Made by a program: the position numbers and the translations under genes
The notes under the pieces: generated by a model
Told to the model about the DNA's origin: nothing
Database searches by the model: none
What the model saw: the letters and a program-made list of their open reading frames with translations, nothing else
DNA from: Rhynchopus sp. YZ270_cl-10
Lineage: Eukaryota > Euglenozoa > Diplonemea > Diplonemida > Diplonemidae
Assembly (NCBI GenBank): GCA_964035575.1
Contig: OZ037899.1
Coordinates: 496,001-560,000, forward strand
Direction: 5' to 3'
Length of the DNA: 64,000 nucleotides
Part shown: positions 11,951-22,800 of the stretch, in pieces
Layout of the letters: each line of letters opens with the position of its first letter
Numbering within the stretch: position 1 is the first letter of the stretch

Positions 11951-12506
11951 TAGGTCCACCCCCCCTTTAGGACTTTTTGCTCGATTTTTTTTTCTTTGAA
12001 AAGATTTTGTGATCAATCTTTCAAATAACGCCATTTTCGGACAGCAATAATTTACGGGTTTTTCCTCGGCCGGCCGAATTAGCCAAAAACCAAAAAGTGG
12101 ATTTTATGCTCACCTCATTTTAGGGATAACATTTTTTTCCGAAAAAAAACTTAAAAAAATGGAATTGAAAGCCGTGTTCAAAATCTTTCAATTGCGGCCA
12201 GGTACGATCAAAAATTTGCATCTGGGGTCCCCTTACCGGTTGGAGAGCCCCAAAAACCAAAACTCAAAAGTGGCTTGAAAAAATGGCTTGGGAGGTATAG
12301 GGTTAAAAAATTTTTTTTTCCTGAAAAATCCCAAAAAAGTTTAACTTTTGAAAAGTTTAATGACCTATTATTACAGTGCTATTTAAGCGCTATTTAACCA
12401 CTATTACACCTCTTCCACCTATTACCCCCTATTCCACCCTTACCGCCCCCACATAGTCAATAGTCCTGTCAGGATTACAAGACAAAATCATTCCAACTTT
12501 TAAAAC

Positions 12507-12719
12507 ATGTCTGGCTCTGACTCTCCTGTGATTGTGTCTGCACCGCCTAAACCAGAACCTCAATACGTGGATCTGGATGAGTCTCTGGATGAGTCTCTGG
12601 ATGTGGATGTGGAGATGGAAGATGAGCCGATCCCTGTCGTTGACCTCGATCACGATGTGATAGAGCCTTTGGAGATCGACAGCGACAACGAGCTCAGTTG
12701 TATCCTTGATGCAATTTAG
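12507..12719 (+). CDS. 70-aa acidic protein with SUMO-interaction-like motifs
   Basis: A small complete frame ending in TAG, beginning MSGSDSPVIVSAPPKPEP. It contains DSPVIVSA, IPVVDLDHD and ELSCILDAI, that is, short Val/Ile/Leu cores flanked by acidic residues, which resemble SUMO-interacting motifs. It also has an ESLDESLDVDVEME repeat. No globular domain is expected. It lies inside element X1, about 520 bases from the right end, so it could be an accessory product of that element. Function is unknown and the short length makes coding status doubtful. Confidence 0.35.
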   Translation: MSGSDSPVIVSAPPKPEPQYVDLDESLDESLDVDVEMEDEPIPVVDLDHDVIEPLEIDSDNELSCILDAI

Positions 12720-12904
12720 TTTTGCTAATCCTTACCACTCCCTCTTGAGCGTGGTATGCAAAGATCTGAAAAGAAACCAACAGGTACCCACGAACATGTG
12801 GCAACAAACACAACCAGCACAACGCAACCGATCTGTGCGCAACGAAAGGAACCCAAGCAAGGCTACGAGGTTACCAAACGCAAAAAAGGAACCCAAGCAA
12901 GGGA

Positions 12905-13090
12905 ACGAGTGGTTACCAAACGCAGCCCACCTTCGGTGGGCTGCTCAAACTCGTCCCCATGGGCAAACCCCCTTGTGTCTTTGCGTTACACACAACGCTC
13001 TGCACATGCTATGCAGGCGTTAACCACAACGTGTGGTTGCCAAACGCATGCCGTGTGTGGCCCACGCATGGTTCTCACACCGCCAACCCA
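12905..13090 (+). repeat. Diverged partial copy of the 3.5-5.1 kb block
   Basis: Shares the CAGCCCACCTTCGGTGGGCTG hairpin type, CGTTACACACAACGCTCTG, GGCGTTAACC and CCATGGTTCTCACA-like words with the block at 3520-4061 and 4560-5149. This shows the block is a dispersed repeat and not only a local duplication. Confidence 0.7.
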
Positions 13091-13242
13091 CCCTACCACC
13101 TTAGGGTCACACCTATTATTACAGTTAAACTTAAAATTTTTTAAACTTTCAAAAGTTAAACTTTAAATAAAAGGCCAAAAACGGTGGACCTATTATTACG
13201 GAATAATAGGTCTACTGTAATAATAGGTCTACCCCCCCTTTA

Positions 13243-13350
13243 AGTACGCAACAAGTACGCAACAAGTACGCAATATAGGGTATTCCTGTATTTTTTTTTT
13301 TCGTGCACAAAGTGCGCAACAAGTACGCAGCAAGTACGCAACAAGTACGC
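13243..13350. repeat. AAGTACGCAAC short tandem repeat
   Basis: Two clusters of the AAGTACGCAAC word are split by a T-rich spacer (about 13270-13305). A single copy also lies just outside the left end of X1 (5247-5257). It may be the pre-insertion target sequence or an outer part of the element. Confidence 0.6.
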
Positions 13351-13708
13351 AAAATGGAGTTATCAGGAGTACCATCAACTGAGAAACTATTCACATCTAG
13401 TATACTATTTTTAGTGCGTGCAAGGAAGATTTTTGTCCCGCTTTTCTTGTCTTATGGAGCAGTTGGCGACTGAGAGTCGAGTTTTTTTGTGTTTTCAAGC
13501 ATTGACTCATAGAACTGGAAAGTTGCTGTTTGGTGAGTGCCTGGTTTAGCTCATTGCTTTTCAACTGGTGTAACCTCACTCGTAAGAGAATAGGGTGGGG
13601 AAAAGTTGGGAAATGAGTTGAAGATTTGTGAAATGCATACCAACAGGGAAGCACCAACGTAGCAAATTGTGTGCAGTGTGACTTTGTGTGTGATGTGACG
13701 GAGTTGTG

Positions 13709-14011
13709 TTAGGTGTACTTTGGGTGCATAATATCACAGTAGACAGCGACTGATTGGATTTCGTTTGTGATGTGTGCTTTATGTGGTGCAATATTCTCGC
13801 CATTCCACAAGATTGTGTTCTCATCAATGACTAAGATACCGTAAAGGGAACCTGTTCTGCAGTTCACTGCATAGGCTTCAGGTTGGGTGATCTTAGTGTT
13901 CTGTTTGGAATATTCGATCCTTAAAACTATGAAATCACGAAAGAAATATGTCAAGTTGGTGGCTTCGTCATGGATGAAGTGTAGATATTGTGAGATAATT
14001 GTGACCCTCAC
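13709..14011 (-). CDS. Hypothetical protein, weak
   Basis: A 100-codon minus-strand frame with unbiased composition (IHDEATNLTYFFRDFIVLRIE, then ENTILWNGENIAPHKAH). It would be the only minus-strand gene in the window. No domain is recognised. The start is uncertain and upstream sequence does not extend it convincingly. It lies between the X1 element and element F, so it may be a decayed piece of a mobile element. The rest of 13350-14240 shows nothing else I can name. Confidence 0.25.
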   Translation of the reverse strand: MRVTIISQYLHFIHDEATNLTYFFRDFIVLRIEYSKQNTKITQPEAYAVNCRTGSLYGILVIDENTILWNGENIAPHKAHITNEIQSVAVYCDIMHPKYT

Positions 14012-14277
14012 CCCCTTTTATTCAAGCACCTCCCGATAATAACCCTGGATCTTTCTGATGTGCACAGCCACAGGGTTGAATACTGGTGGAGCAGACGGTC
14101 GAAATAATAAAATTAATAACGTTTGAAAGTTTCACAGTTCAGTAATTTCAGTAATTGGACCCCCCTCCCTGCCAAACCTATTTGCCCGTCAGATTTTTCA
14201 CTATTGACTCTGCCCCACACAGGCGTTTTGTGAGCGGTTTTTGTCTATTATGAACACCGTACCTCCCGACCAGAGTC

Positions 14278-14368
14278 CGCGGAACACCCCCGTTCACCCC
14301 GTCCCGGACGGGGGTCAATTATTTTCCAAAAACCGACCCCCGTCCCAAACCCCCGTCCAGGGACGGGG
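14278..14368. repeat. GACGGGGGT inverted and direct repeats
   Basis: ACCCCCGTTCACCCCGTCCC, GGACGGGGGTC, GACCCCCGTCCC and GGGACGGGGGTTTTGG alternate and can pair as nested hairpins. The same word returns at 14911-14920. Non-coding. Confidence 0.7.
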
Positions 14369-14435
14369 GTTTTGGATTTTTTTTGGGGGGGGAGGAGGGG
14401 CCCATATTATGGGGAATTTTTTGAGATACCATCGA

Positions 14436-14795
14436 GCCGGACTCAATTGGTCAAACGTCGAAGGAAAAGGAAGCACGCAGCACGGCGAAAGGAAAAAAGT
14501 AGCGTACCGTGCGCCTGCGGCGCAAGCCTGCATCACACCATTCCCGTGACATTGTTTGCCTGTAAAAATGTACAATTTTAAGCGCATTTTTTTTGAAATG
14601 TTGCGTACCGTGGCTTCGCTTGGAACCTTTGGGTGACATACCGCCGTTTCTTTTGTAAAAAAAACTGAGGTTACTGATAATTCGTGCACCATGTGTGCCT
14701 GGTGCAAATATCAATAAAGTGCCGAACTCCGCCGTCGGATAACCGAGCAATTCTCACATTCCGCCGGAGGCCCCCAACTTGAGCTGGGGTGGGGA
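14436..14795 (+). repeat. Dispersed element F, near-complete copy
   Basis: About 350 bp, collinear with 31541-31895 and about 85% identical by eye. Landmarks are ACTCAATTGGTCAAA, the core GTACCGTGCGCCTGCGGCGC, GAAATGTTGCGTACCGTGGC and ACATTCCGCCGGAGGCCCC. Inverted partial copies occur at 38659-38695 and 46110-46245. No coding frame is shared by the copies in a way that suggests selection. Confidence 0.9.
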
Positions 14796-14823
14796 CCCGG
14801 GCGCGCGAAGCGCGCCCGGGCTC
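14795..14823. repeat. GC-rich perfect hairpin
   Basis: CCCGGGCGCGC, loop GAA, then GCGCGCCCGGG. It sits at the 3' end of the F copy and about 290 bases before the next start codon. It could be a structural end of the element or a transcriptional signal; there is no evidence for either. Confidence 0.7.
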
Positions 14824-15111
14824 GACCGAGTTTTGATCTTCTTCTTCCTGTGACTAGCTTGTCAGCGGAGAAAGCTCGGGAGAGGTTTTTTTTTTTTTTG
14901 TTTTTTGGGCGGGACGGGGGTTGGAAGGGGGTGCATAATTAATTTTCGGGGGAGGTCCGCGGGCTCTGCTCCCGACCCCTCCCTCCCTTTAAACAGAGCA
15001 CAAAGAACTTTCAAAAACAAACAAAAAAAGCATTTTCAAACTTCCCCTCCGTCTTCCCGTTTTTCTCCTCCTTCCGCCTTATACACCTCCAGGAACAACC
15101 AAGATAAAATA

Positions 15112-16398
15112 ATGAAATCGATGCGTGCCGCAGGCAAGACTGTGCTCCAGCGACGGGCAATCCACTCTGTGTACGGAGGGTTCGCGAACCAGGGTGCTGG
15201 TGCGATAGCATCCGCACTGTCTTGGGGCTCATGCAGAGGGAGCCAGAACACGCATTTCAGAGAGTTGTCTGGCCTCGAGGGCTATTCCTCAGCAGGAAAG
15301 CGTCTCATTAGCTCCATCCAACACGACACAGACAGACTGCTAGCGTCAGACTGGACTACAGACTTCAGCGGATTCTGGAAGGGTATGTTTTCACATTTCA
15401 TGCAAATACTTTGTTGGTTACGTCTGTGCAAACCCGACGATGAAATCTATAGTCACCCGAATTTCCTCCCCCATTTTAACACAAAATATAACGTTATCTC
15501 AAATATCAAATTACACTGTATTATTGCAGTACTCTTTGTGTAATTTTTTTTTGGATTTTTTGTATATTTTTCTGTTCCTTCTTTGCAGATGAGCTCGTGA
15601 TGCACCAGCACCAGGTGTCGACATTGTATGACGGAGTTGGTAAGTGTGCCGAGGAGAAGGCAGCAGTGCTCAAAAAGCTGCGCTACTTCGAGGCCGCATT
15701 TGAAACGGCAAACGAGTGCCAGGAAATTTACTCTGAAATTTTTGACCAGAGGTTCCGCATGCAGCGGTCCGTCTGGAGTGCCGTGGAGCGTGAAAAGATC
15801 CTCGCCGGCTGCACTGAGATGTGCGAGGCATTCGCAGCGAAAGCGCCCGCAGAGTTTAGGTATGGTTCCTGGCAGCCGGCCCTCCCCCCATTTTTCCTCT
15901 GTCACCCACAACACATTAACATTACTGTTTTTACCCCTCCAAAATCAATGTGCATCGATGCCACTATAATTATAGATGAAATACCCACGAAAAAAAATGC
16001 GAATTTTTCCTCTTCATATGTTTGGCGTCTTAAAAAAGTCGCCAAATTGCCCCAAAATTCCCAAATGTGCCGAACTTATTTGGACTCCAAGTTTTTTTCT
16101 TTTGGAGGATTGCATTTTCTTGTCATCCGCCCAAGGGGAAAATACTGGTGTGGCTGAAGGGAGGTGCTATTTTGTGCTACTTTCTGCTATTTTCTGCTAT
16201 TTTGAGGTCGTCAGCCACATCAAATACCAAAAATTAAAATTCTGCTTCAATTTTTCAAATACGCCCCCTTTTGTGTACTTCCTACATTCTTACAGGAGAA
16301 AAGCAACAAAGGACCTTGAATGGCACCTCTGGAACCTGCGTTCATGGGTGTGGGACGCCCCGAACGTCAAGGCGGTGTTCAAGAACACCATGAACTGA
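15112..16398 (+). CDS. Unknown 214-aa protein, three exons
   Basis: Exons 15112-15382, 15589-15859 and 16296-16398 join in frame to 214 residues. Both introns are GT-AG (GTATGT...TTTGCAG and GTATGG...TTACAG). The start MKSMRAAGKTVLQRRAIHS lies 20 bases after a pyrimidine-rich CTCCAG acceptor-like site and is basic with few acids, which may be a mitochondrial targeting sequence. The middle (about 95-180) is helical with many Ala, Glu and Lys. The Trp-rich end contains EWHLWNLRSWVWDAP. No family is recognised. Intron 2 holds a 75-bp MITE at 16147-16221. Exon structure gives good confidence that it is a gene; function is unknown. Confidence 0.8.
16147..16221 (-). mobile_element. 75-bp MITE (family S) in an intron
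   Basis: Ends GGTGTGGCTGA and TCAGCCACATC are inverted repeats. Flanks AAATACT (16140-16146) and AAATACC (16222-16228) look like a 7-bp target duplication with one difference. The interior is tandem TGCTATTTTC-type decamers. Other copies are at 28943-29060 and 29986-30910. It lies within intron 2 of the 15112-16398 gene. Confidence 0.8.
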
Positions 16399-17427
16399 TT
16401 ATGGGGCACCTTAAGCAACGGGTTGGCGGGAGTGTGTCTCTGTGTCTGGGGGGTGGGTGCCAGGAAGCGCACCTCCCCCTTCTGCTTTCTTTCGCGCAGA
16501 TTTTTTTTTGTTTTTTTGTGGGCAGTTTCCAAGCGACTGCCTCTTCCTCTTCAAAGAACAGGGTGTGGGGGTAAGTAGGCCGGCGATTGCAGTGGTAATC
16601 GTACACATATATTTTTTTTTTTTTTTGGGTATGGTCAGTGCTTTGCGTCCGCCGATGAACGGTGAGGCGTTTGCACTTTCAACTTCTCTTTTTTTTTTCT
16701 TCCTGTGCCTCAAAATAGAATTTTCTTCTCTGCACAATAACTGGTTAAATTCACCATGTTAAGTGGGTCTCTAAAACGAAGGAGAATAAATAGCAGCAAA
16801 ACAGACAGTAAATACAGAAACATTTGAAACAAGAACGGGGGGGGGGGGGGGGGGGGGAGGGAGTGTGTGTGTATGTTATGTATCAGAAGAACGGGTTCGC
16901 GGAACTACGGCCTCAATCTTTTGCGTGTTTTTATTTTCTCTTCTTTTTCTCACCCCCCCTTTTTTTTCCTTGGGTTTTTTTTTTGTGTTTCATAATGCCC
17001 CACTGTCTTTGGGGAAGGGGAAATGATGTGACCGCACACGAAGCAAGCGTACAGATAAATGGAAGGAAAAAAAAGACAACCGAAACTTTTTCCTAATTTT
17101 TTAATATATTTTATTGTCGAGGCAATCTCCCCCAAAACAAAAACAAAAAAAGTGAGTTAAGAAAAATGAGTTGTAATGATAAAAAAAGCAAACAAACAAA
17201 CAAAAAAAAGAAATGGAGAGCAAATGCGGCAACGAGAAAAAACCCAAGATGAAACCAAACCGATCGAGGCTGACGTAAAAAAAAAAGGTCACTACTCTGC
17301 CCCCCTTCCTCCCACCTTCATTTCACAAACTAACATGCACCTATCTCTTTGTACACAATGTGACTACAACCACCCGCTCTCATCAGAACCACACAACATA
17401 CAATTACACTATTTGATCCTACTGCTA
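16399..17427. other. Intergenic spacer
   Basis: Contains a copy of short repeat C (16635-16692), a run of about 20 G at 16838-16857 and pyrimidine tracts. An AATAAA lies near 16785. No gene is supported. The frame upstream of the next start is open from about 17176 but is Lys/Asn/Gln-rich and looks like leader sequence. Confidence 0.7.
16635..16692 (+). repeat. Short interspersed repeat C
   Basis: CAGTGCTTTGCGTCCGCCGA, then TGAACGGTGAGGCGTTTGCAC and TTTCAACTTCTC plus a T run. Same order as at 33803, 50801 and 62141. Confidence 0.9.
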
Positions 17428-19554
17428 ATGCTAGACGATGTTAGGAGTATTGAGGATGCACGGAGAATGGCGATCGAAATGCTGCGGTCCCCTCAAGCAC
17501 AGGGCGCCCGCGATGTGAGGGAGGTCATGGCACGTCTAAGCACCCCTGGGCCTGGCGGTGCTGCGTTTGACTTTCCTGTACCGCTTCCTGCTGGCGTGCC
17601 GGCACCAGCACCTCACGTTATGGTGGCAGAGAGCCCACCGCCACCTCCACGACACCAGGCAAACACCTCGCCACGTGACGCATTATCATGGCCGTCGTCG
17701 TGTAGAACTGCCGCCCCCGTCCCCAACGTCGTGGCTTCCGGGCAGGAGCGTCAGCTCGCTATGCCCGCCTCCCCGCTCTTCAACGCCTTCGACTTCCAGA
17801 AGTGTCTTAGTTTTGTGCTCAATGAGCCAAGCGCTGCCACCGTGCAGCGCAATCTCTCCCCTTCTCGCCCCACTGAGGGCGGCCCACTCAGCGACCGTCT
17901 ACACGAGGCCACACGGCGGCGTGTGGAGGAGATGCAGCGTGAGGCCTCATTGGTCAGGACGTCGCCTCCACCAATGCCGCAGCCCCTGCCGCAGGCATAC
18001 CCGCAACAGGCGCAGCCTATGGCGCAGGCCTATCCGCAAGCTATGCCACAGCCAGCACAGCCATACCCACAGCCACGGACGCAGCCTCTACAGACATATC
18101 CCGCATCCGTGCCCATGTTTGTACCTGTGGAGGTGCCCGCACCTACAGCAGCATATCCCACCACCGCCGGCCCCGTAGCGCCCGTCTCACCAGCGTCCAC
18201 AAAGGCACAGCCCAAAGCGGAGTCTGTGTGCGGGTCCTCGCCCAAGAGTGCACCAATGCGGCTGCACGACAGCTGTTTGCAGCGTGATGCACCAGAGCTG
18301 GCGACCATGCGGCATGAGATGGATACACTGCGTGCGGAACTGCACGCTGCTCGGGAGCGGGTGGGGCGGGTTGAGCGTGAGTTTGCGGAGTACCGGGGGG
18401 AGAAGGAGGTGGCGTTGATTGACATGCGGTCGCGGCTTACGCGGTGCGAGGTGAACGCAGCGGAGAGTGCGAATGCTGCCGCAAATGCTGTGCACCAGCT
18501 TGCAAGCGTGCCCATCCCGTCGAGTCCAAAGCCCATCTTGAACAGCCCGTCTCCACCAGAATGCAACGAGCCCATGACCACCCCACGCAGCAACGTTGTG
18601 CGTGGTGTAGCCGAGACGTACCGCAGCCCCACACGCCAGCCCACCCTCAGCCGCGTCTCCCCACAGCTCCCAGAGGCGCCACACCACTCAGCACCATGCG
18701 CCCCGCACGCCCCTCTCACCGCACCCCTGCCCCCAGACGTAGCGGAGTACACCACAGAACGCACCCCACGCGTCGCCATCTCAGAGTCCGCAGAGATGAA
18801 ACAACTACAGTTGCTCATGCGGCGACGCGAAGGGCTTGAGCAGGCCATGCATGACAAATCACACCTCTACAGCAGCGACCGACTCCCATCTGTGGCCACA
18901 CCAGAGGTGGAACAGGTATTTATTTTTTCTTTCTCTCTCTCTCTCTCCCCAAAGCCATATTCGTTGTACCCTTACATTCATTTACCAATAGACAAAAACT
19001 ACCCAATTTTTAGTGATAATTTTCGCCTTTTCTCTGTGTTTGAGCACAGATCCTGAAATCCGACCTAATTAAAGGACTCCCCCTTCAGCACACCCTTTTA
19101 TGCAACGCTACCTTGAATGTACGATGATTAAATAACCCGAATTTATACGAACCTGCTCTCCCACAACAATTTATCAACAAAACAGGAGCTGTCGAAGGAT
19201 GTGAACAGAATGGCGAGCAGCATCCAGGAAAGCGCAAGGCGGTTTAGTGCTGTCTCGGAGACCTCACCGCCGAGGGAGGGGTCGAAGGTGGCGCTTCTCC
19301 TGGGGCGTGTCTCCGATCAGAACGGTGCTGGCACCACTTCCACCGCACCGTCACTCCTGAAGCCTCCACAGGACCCTGCAAGCGCCCATGCAGGCACCAC
19401 CGCCATCCGCACAGACGGTGGGTGGAGTGCCCCCGCCTCAGCCCGATCTTTCCGCTCAGCTACCTCCGAGATCCCCCCACCCGTCGTTACCTCTGTACGC
19501 AGAGGCACCACCGGGCCTCCAGTTTCGCGCGTCTCCGCTGTGATGCATCCTTAG
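17428..19554 (+). CDS. Pro/Gln-rich coiled-coil protein
   Basis: Exons 17428-18915 and 19186-19554 (phase 0; GTATTT...AAACAG intron) give 618 residues. The N-terminus (MLDDVRSIEDARRMAIEML) is helical. A Pro/Tyr/Gln-rich stretch built of PQ(A/P)YPQ-like units spans about 182-228. A coiled coil rich in Arg/Glu/Ala (MRHEMDTLRAELHAARERV...) spans about 291-358. A second helical part starts near 445, and the tail is Ser/Thr/Pro-rich. No enzyme domain is seen; a scaffold or cytoskeletal role is only a guess. The upstream frame stays open to 17176, so the start could be earlier, but composition changes at 17428. AATAAA follows at 19638. Confidence 0.75.
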
Positions 19555-19637
19555 TCTGTAGTCTGTTTAGATCTACCCATTTTTTAGACCCCATCCCATT
19601 CTCTGTAACTAGAAAACTATATAAAAGAACGTTTTGA

Positions 19638-19643
19638 AATAAA
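19638..19643 (+). terminator. Poly(A) signal candidate
   Basis: AATAAA lies 84 bases after the TAG of the 17428-19554 gene and before the next gene's leader. Its use in this organism is assumed, not shown. Confidence 0.4.
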
Positions 19644-19736
19644 GATCTGTTATTGTGCCTATTGCCTATCCTTTCAATTTTTGTGGGTATTGCTTCTTTG
19701 TGTTTCTGCCAATCGTCAGAACCGCCTCCGTTCTTC

Positions 19737-19820
19737 TGGTACGGATTGCTCATGTAACCCCCTTTGCATGGGCACGACCGAGCTGCGTTTTAGCACGTTT
19801 CAACTACTCTTTTTGTATTT
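19737..19820 (+). repeat. Short interspersed repeat D
   Basis: TTTGCATGGGCACGACCGAG then CTGCGTTTTAGCACGTTTCA and a pyrimidine tract. It closely matches 62055-62135. Both copies lie just before genes; here the following CTCAAACAG at about 19828-19836 could be a splice acceptor for the gene starting at 19880. Confidence 0.85.
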
Positions 19821-19879
19821 ATTTCAATCTCAAACAGGTAAAAGGGTATATTTGTCTGATCTTCTTACAAAGGAAGACT

Positions 19880-22800
19880 ATGGGTGATGTAGTGAAGGCC
19901 CCGTGGTGGTTGGACGGGGGGTGGTGGGAAAATGACGCGGAGAAGCCCGCTGGGGTTGCACCTGCGTCGACGCCTGCAGATGCGGACAAGGAGAACAGCG
20001 TGCCTAAAGTTGCTGCCAATGCGGACACACAGGCGTCGCCAGCAAAGGAAAGCAACAAGCCAGACGCAGGCAGCATCCGTGTCGGCTGGACCGGTTCAAA
20101 GCACTGCGGCGGGCCCGGTGTCAGAACCGGCACCCTCGACTCAACAAAGTTTGTCGACCCCGAGCTGACCCAGGCCCACCTCGACAGAGCCAACGTTGCA
20201 AGCTCAGTCAACCCTTTCCCCGAAATCTACTCCAACGAGCTCCTCAAACCCTCCCGTGCAAGCACCGGAACTGGCGCAGACGACCCACCTACCACGTACA
20301 ACGGCATGACCTCCGGACAGAAGCTGGCAGGATGGGAGGCCTACAACAGGGAGATGATTGACGTGCAGGAGCGCACTGACGAGTTGATTGCACAACGCAA
20401 GAAGAAGGAGGCCGAGGAGGCGCAGGTTGCAGAGGATAAGAAAAAGGCGGACATGGCGGCAGTGGCAAAGGAGGCAACGGTGGCAGAGACAGAGGGTCCA
20501 CCACGGCAGTTCCTGAAGCGTCAGGTCACCTTCGAGGACGACAGCGACGATGCGCCCGACATGGTCGACTTCAGCAGCCTTGTCAAGAAGCAGGCAGAGA
20601 AGGGCGACCCGCACCACGGACACTCCCACAGCCACTCTCACAGCCACTCGCATTCACACGGCCATTCTCACGGTGGTGGTGGTGGTGGTGCACCACCAGG
20701 GTTTTGCCAGGGCCACGGCCACAGCCATGCACAGCCCTCACACCATGACCACAGCCACGGACACAGCCACAACCACGGACACAGCCATGGACACAGCCAC
20801 AACCATGGCCACAGTCACGGACACAGCCACTCCGATGGACCTGGCCTGCAGTGTGCACACTCTACTACCAGACCCTCGAGCGACTTCATCGATTTGACGC
20901 TTCTTGAAGAAACCCAGGATGGGTCGGAGTTTGACGACGAGACGTTGATGTCGCTTCCTTTTGATGCGATTCTTTCTGCACATGCTGCCTTGCGCGAGGC
21001 CTTTGATGAGTGCGACGAGGAGCTGCAGGCACAGATCCGCTCGCTTTGGGCGGTCAAGAACTCCGACGCACTGCGCATGCTGTGCGGCGGCCTCGAGGAG
21101 GGCGACGAGTCACCCCCTGACGCCTCTGCGGGGAGCGCACAGCCGGAGGTCTTGCCTGGGTTTGCTGTGCCTGCCTCTGACAACGCCAACGGCGACGACG
21201 ACGACGACGACGACGACGTCCCCCCCGGCCCCCTGGACAACGTAGACGACCTTGAAGTGGATATGTCCGACGCAAACGCGGACGACGGTGATGACCTTCC
21301 CCCCGCCCTCCCCAGCCGCAGCTCCCCAGAACAATTCGACCTGACCTCCCCTGGAGGCAAAGAAGGTGACGCCGATGTGAGCAGCAACCACAGCGACGAC
21401 GGCAAGCCCTCCCGGAAGGAGCGGAGGAAGGCCTTCAAGAAGAAGCCGTCTGCGCGCGACTCTGCTGCGGACCACCACAGCGACGACGATGCATGCGCAC
21501 CACCGACCTTCGCTGACACACCTAACTTCTCTCTCAACATTGCGGTCGACAAACCTGCTGACAAAAAGGAAGACACCACCGAGGCTACCAAGCCCTCCAA
21601 AGCACGCACCCCGGGGATCGGCTACTTCCGCAAGGGCGCTGTTGTTGGGACCTACCACCTCACGGATAAGGACCTGCGTGAGTTCTGCCATAAATGGCGC
21701 ATCAACTGCTACTCTGGCGAGCTTGAGCAGGGTCTCGGCAAGACAGGGATCATCTCTGCCTCGCACCCCTCTGGCTGCGTCTCTGTTGTGTTCAAAGACA
21801 CAAAACTGAAGTTAAAGTTTCCACCCACTGCATTACGCCTCTACTGCGGGCCCATGCGTGGGCCGGTTATGAGCTCGGATAAGGAATTGAGCTTGGCGAG
21901 GGTGGTGATCGAGGCGTTGAGGGGGAGAGATGGGTATCACACGGAGGAGAACTTTTTGTCGGAGGAGGATGCGGAGGCAGCGTGTGGTGATGCGTGGGAG
22001 CTGTGTTCGGATGAGGGGATGATGAAGCAGGGGGGCACCGGGCAGGGGAAGGGTGTGAAGCGCGATGGTGTGCTGCGTGGTGATCAGATCCGCTGGATGC
22101 CGCGCCAGCTCTCCCTGGACGGCTACGACAACAGCATCCCCGAAGGCCTCGACACCCTCCTCAGTACGCTGCACAGACTCCGCAAGGCCATCGTCTTCCT
22201 CCTCGACAAGCCCCTCTACCGCACCTCCATCCAGCTCGCAAAGTACCCCGGCAACAACCAAGGCTACGTCCGCCACCGTGACGTCAAGCTCGGCAACCGT
22301 GAACCCGAACGCCGCCGCATCACCTGCACGTACTACTGCAACAAAGAGTGGAAGGATGAGTACGGAGGGTATGTTGCACGCTCCTCCCCCTTTTGTTGCA
22401 TCCTGAAAATTCGTTGATGAGAGGGGTTCAATATCAATTTTTCTAGCTTATTGTACCATTTTACCCCCAGCACAACTGGTTGCATGTACAGCCTATGTAC
22501 GCCTATGTTAAGCAAGTACACCGGAAGTACTCGGAAAAAGAACAGTACATTTATTGTGCCCGTTCGCATTATAGTTAGCCTCTGAGGGACGAGGGGTTCT
22601 TTTATAATTTCCAAATTGTAGGCAGGAAATAGAAATCCTTTTGTCTGGATACACTGTCACGAGAGGGCTTTGTATTTCAACTATAACATTTTATTAGGTA
22701 CCTAAGCACGAGAGGCTTAGGTTCATCTTATAAACTTTTCTTTATTACACAACCCCATCACCATCACCACCACAGGGATTTGGTAGTGTACCCACGCTCT

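Larger units (their letters stand above)
10956..11969. mobile_element. Small TIR element X2, relative of X1
   Basis: A 1,014-bp element with ends TAAAGGGACGGTGGACCTAT and, inverted, TAAAGGGGGGGTGGACCTAT, both followed by TATCC (23 of 25 identical). The right side repeats the inner motif in tandem inverted order at about 11910-11955, as in X1. It lies in the degenerate 195-bp repeat. It contains a fragment of the dispersed 350-bp element F (11328-11400) and an acidic frame (11441-11950). No convincing target duplication is visible. Confidence 0.7.
5268..13242. mobile_element. Composite TIR element X1 (about 8 kb)
   Basis: The left end TAAAGGGGGAGCAGACCTAT and the inverted right end TAAAGGGGGGGTAGACCTAT continue into ATTACA, so about 25 of 27 terminal bases agree. 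The right side has extra inverted copies of ACCTATTATTAC at about 13108-13230. Both flanks carry the word AAGTACGCAAC (5247-5257, and several copies at 13243-13350), but I see no clean target duplication. Two other elements (5861-10243 and 10956-11969) are nested inside. No transposase frame is visible, so it is probably non-autonomous. The smaller element at 10956-11969 shares the same end type, which supports a real family. Confidence 0.65.

Noticed and set aside
20204-21766. Minus-strand frames over the prolyl hydroxylase gene
   Set aside because: They arise from GC-rich coding sequence; the + frame has conserved domain motifs and spliced exons.
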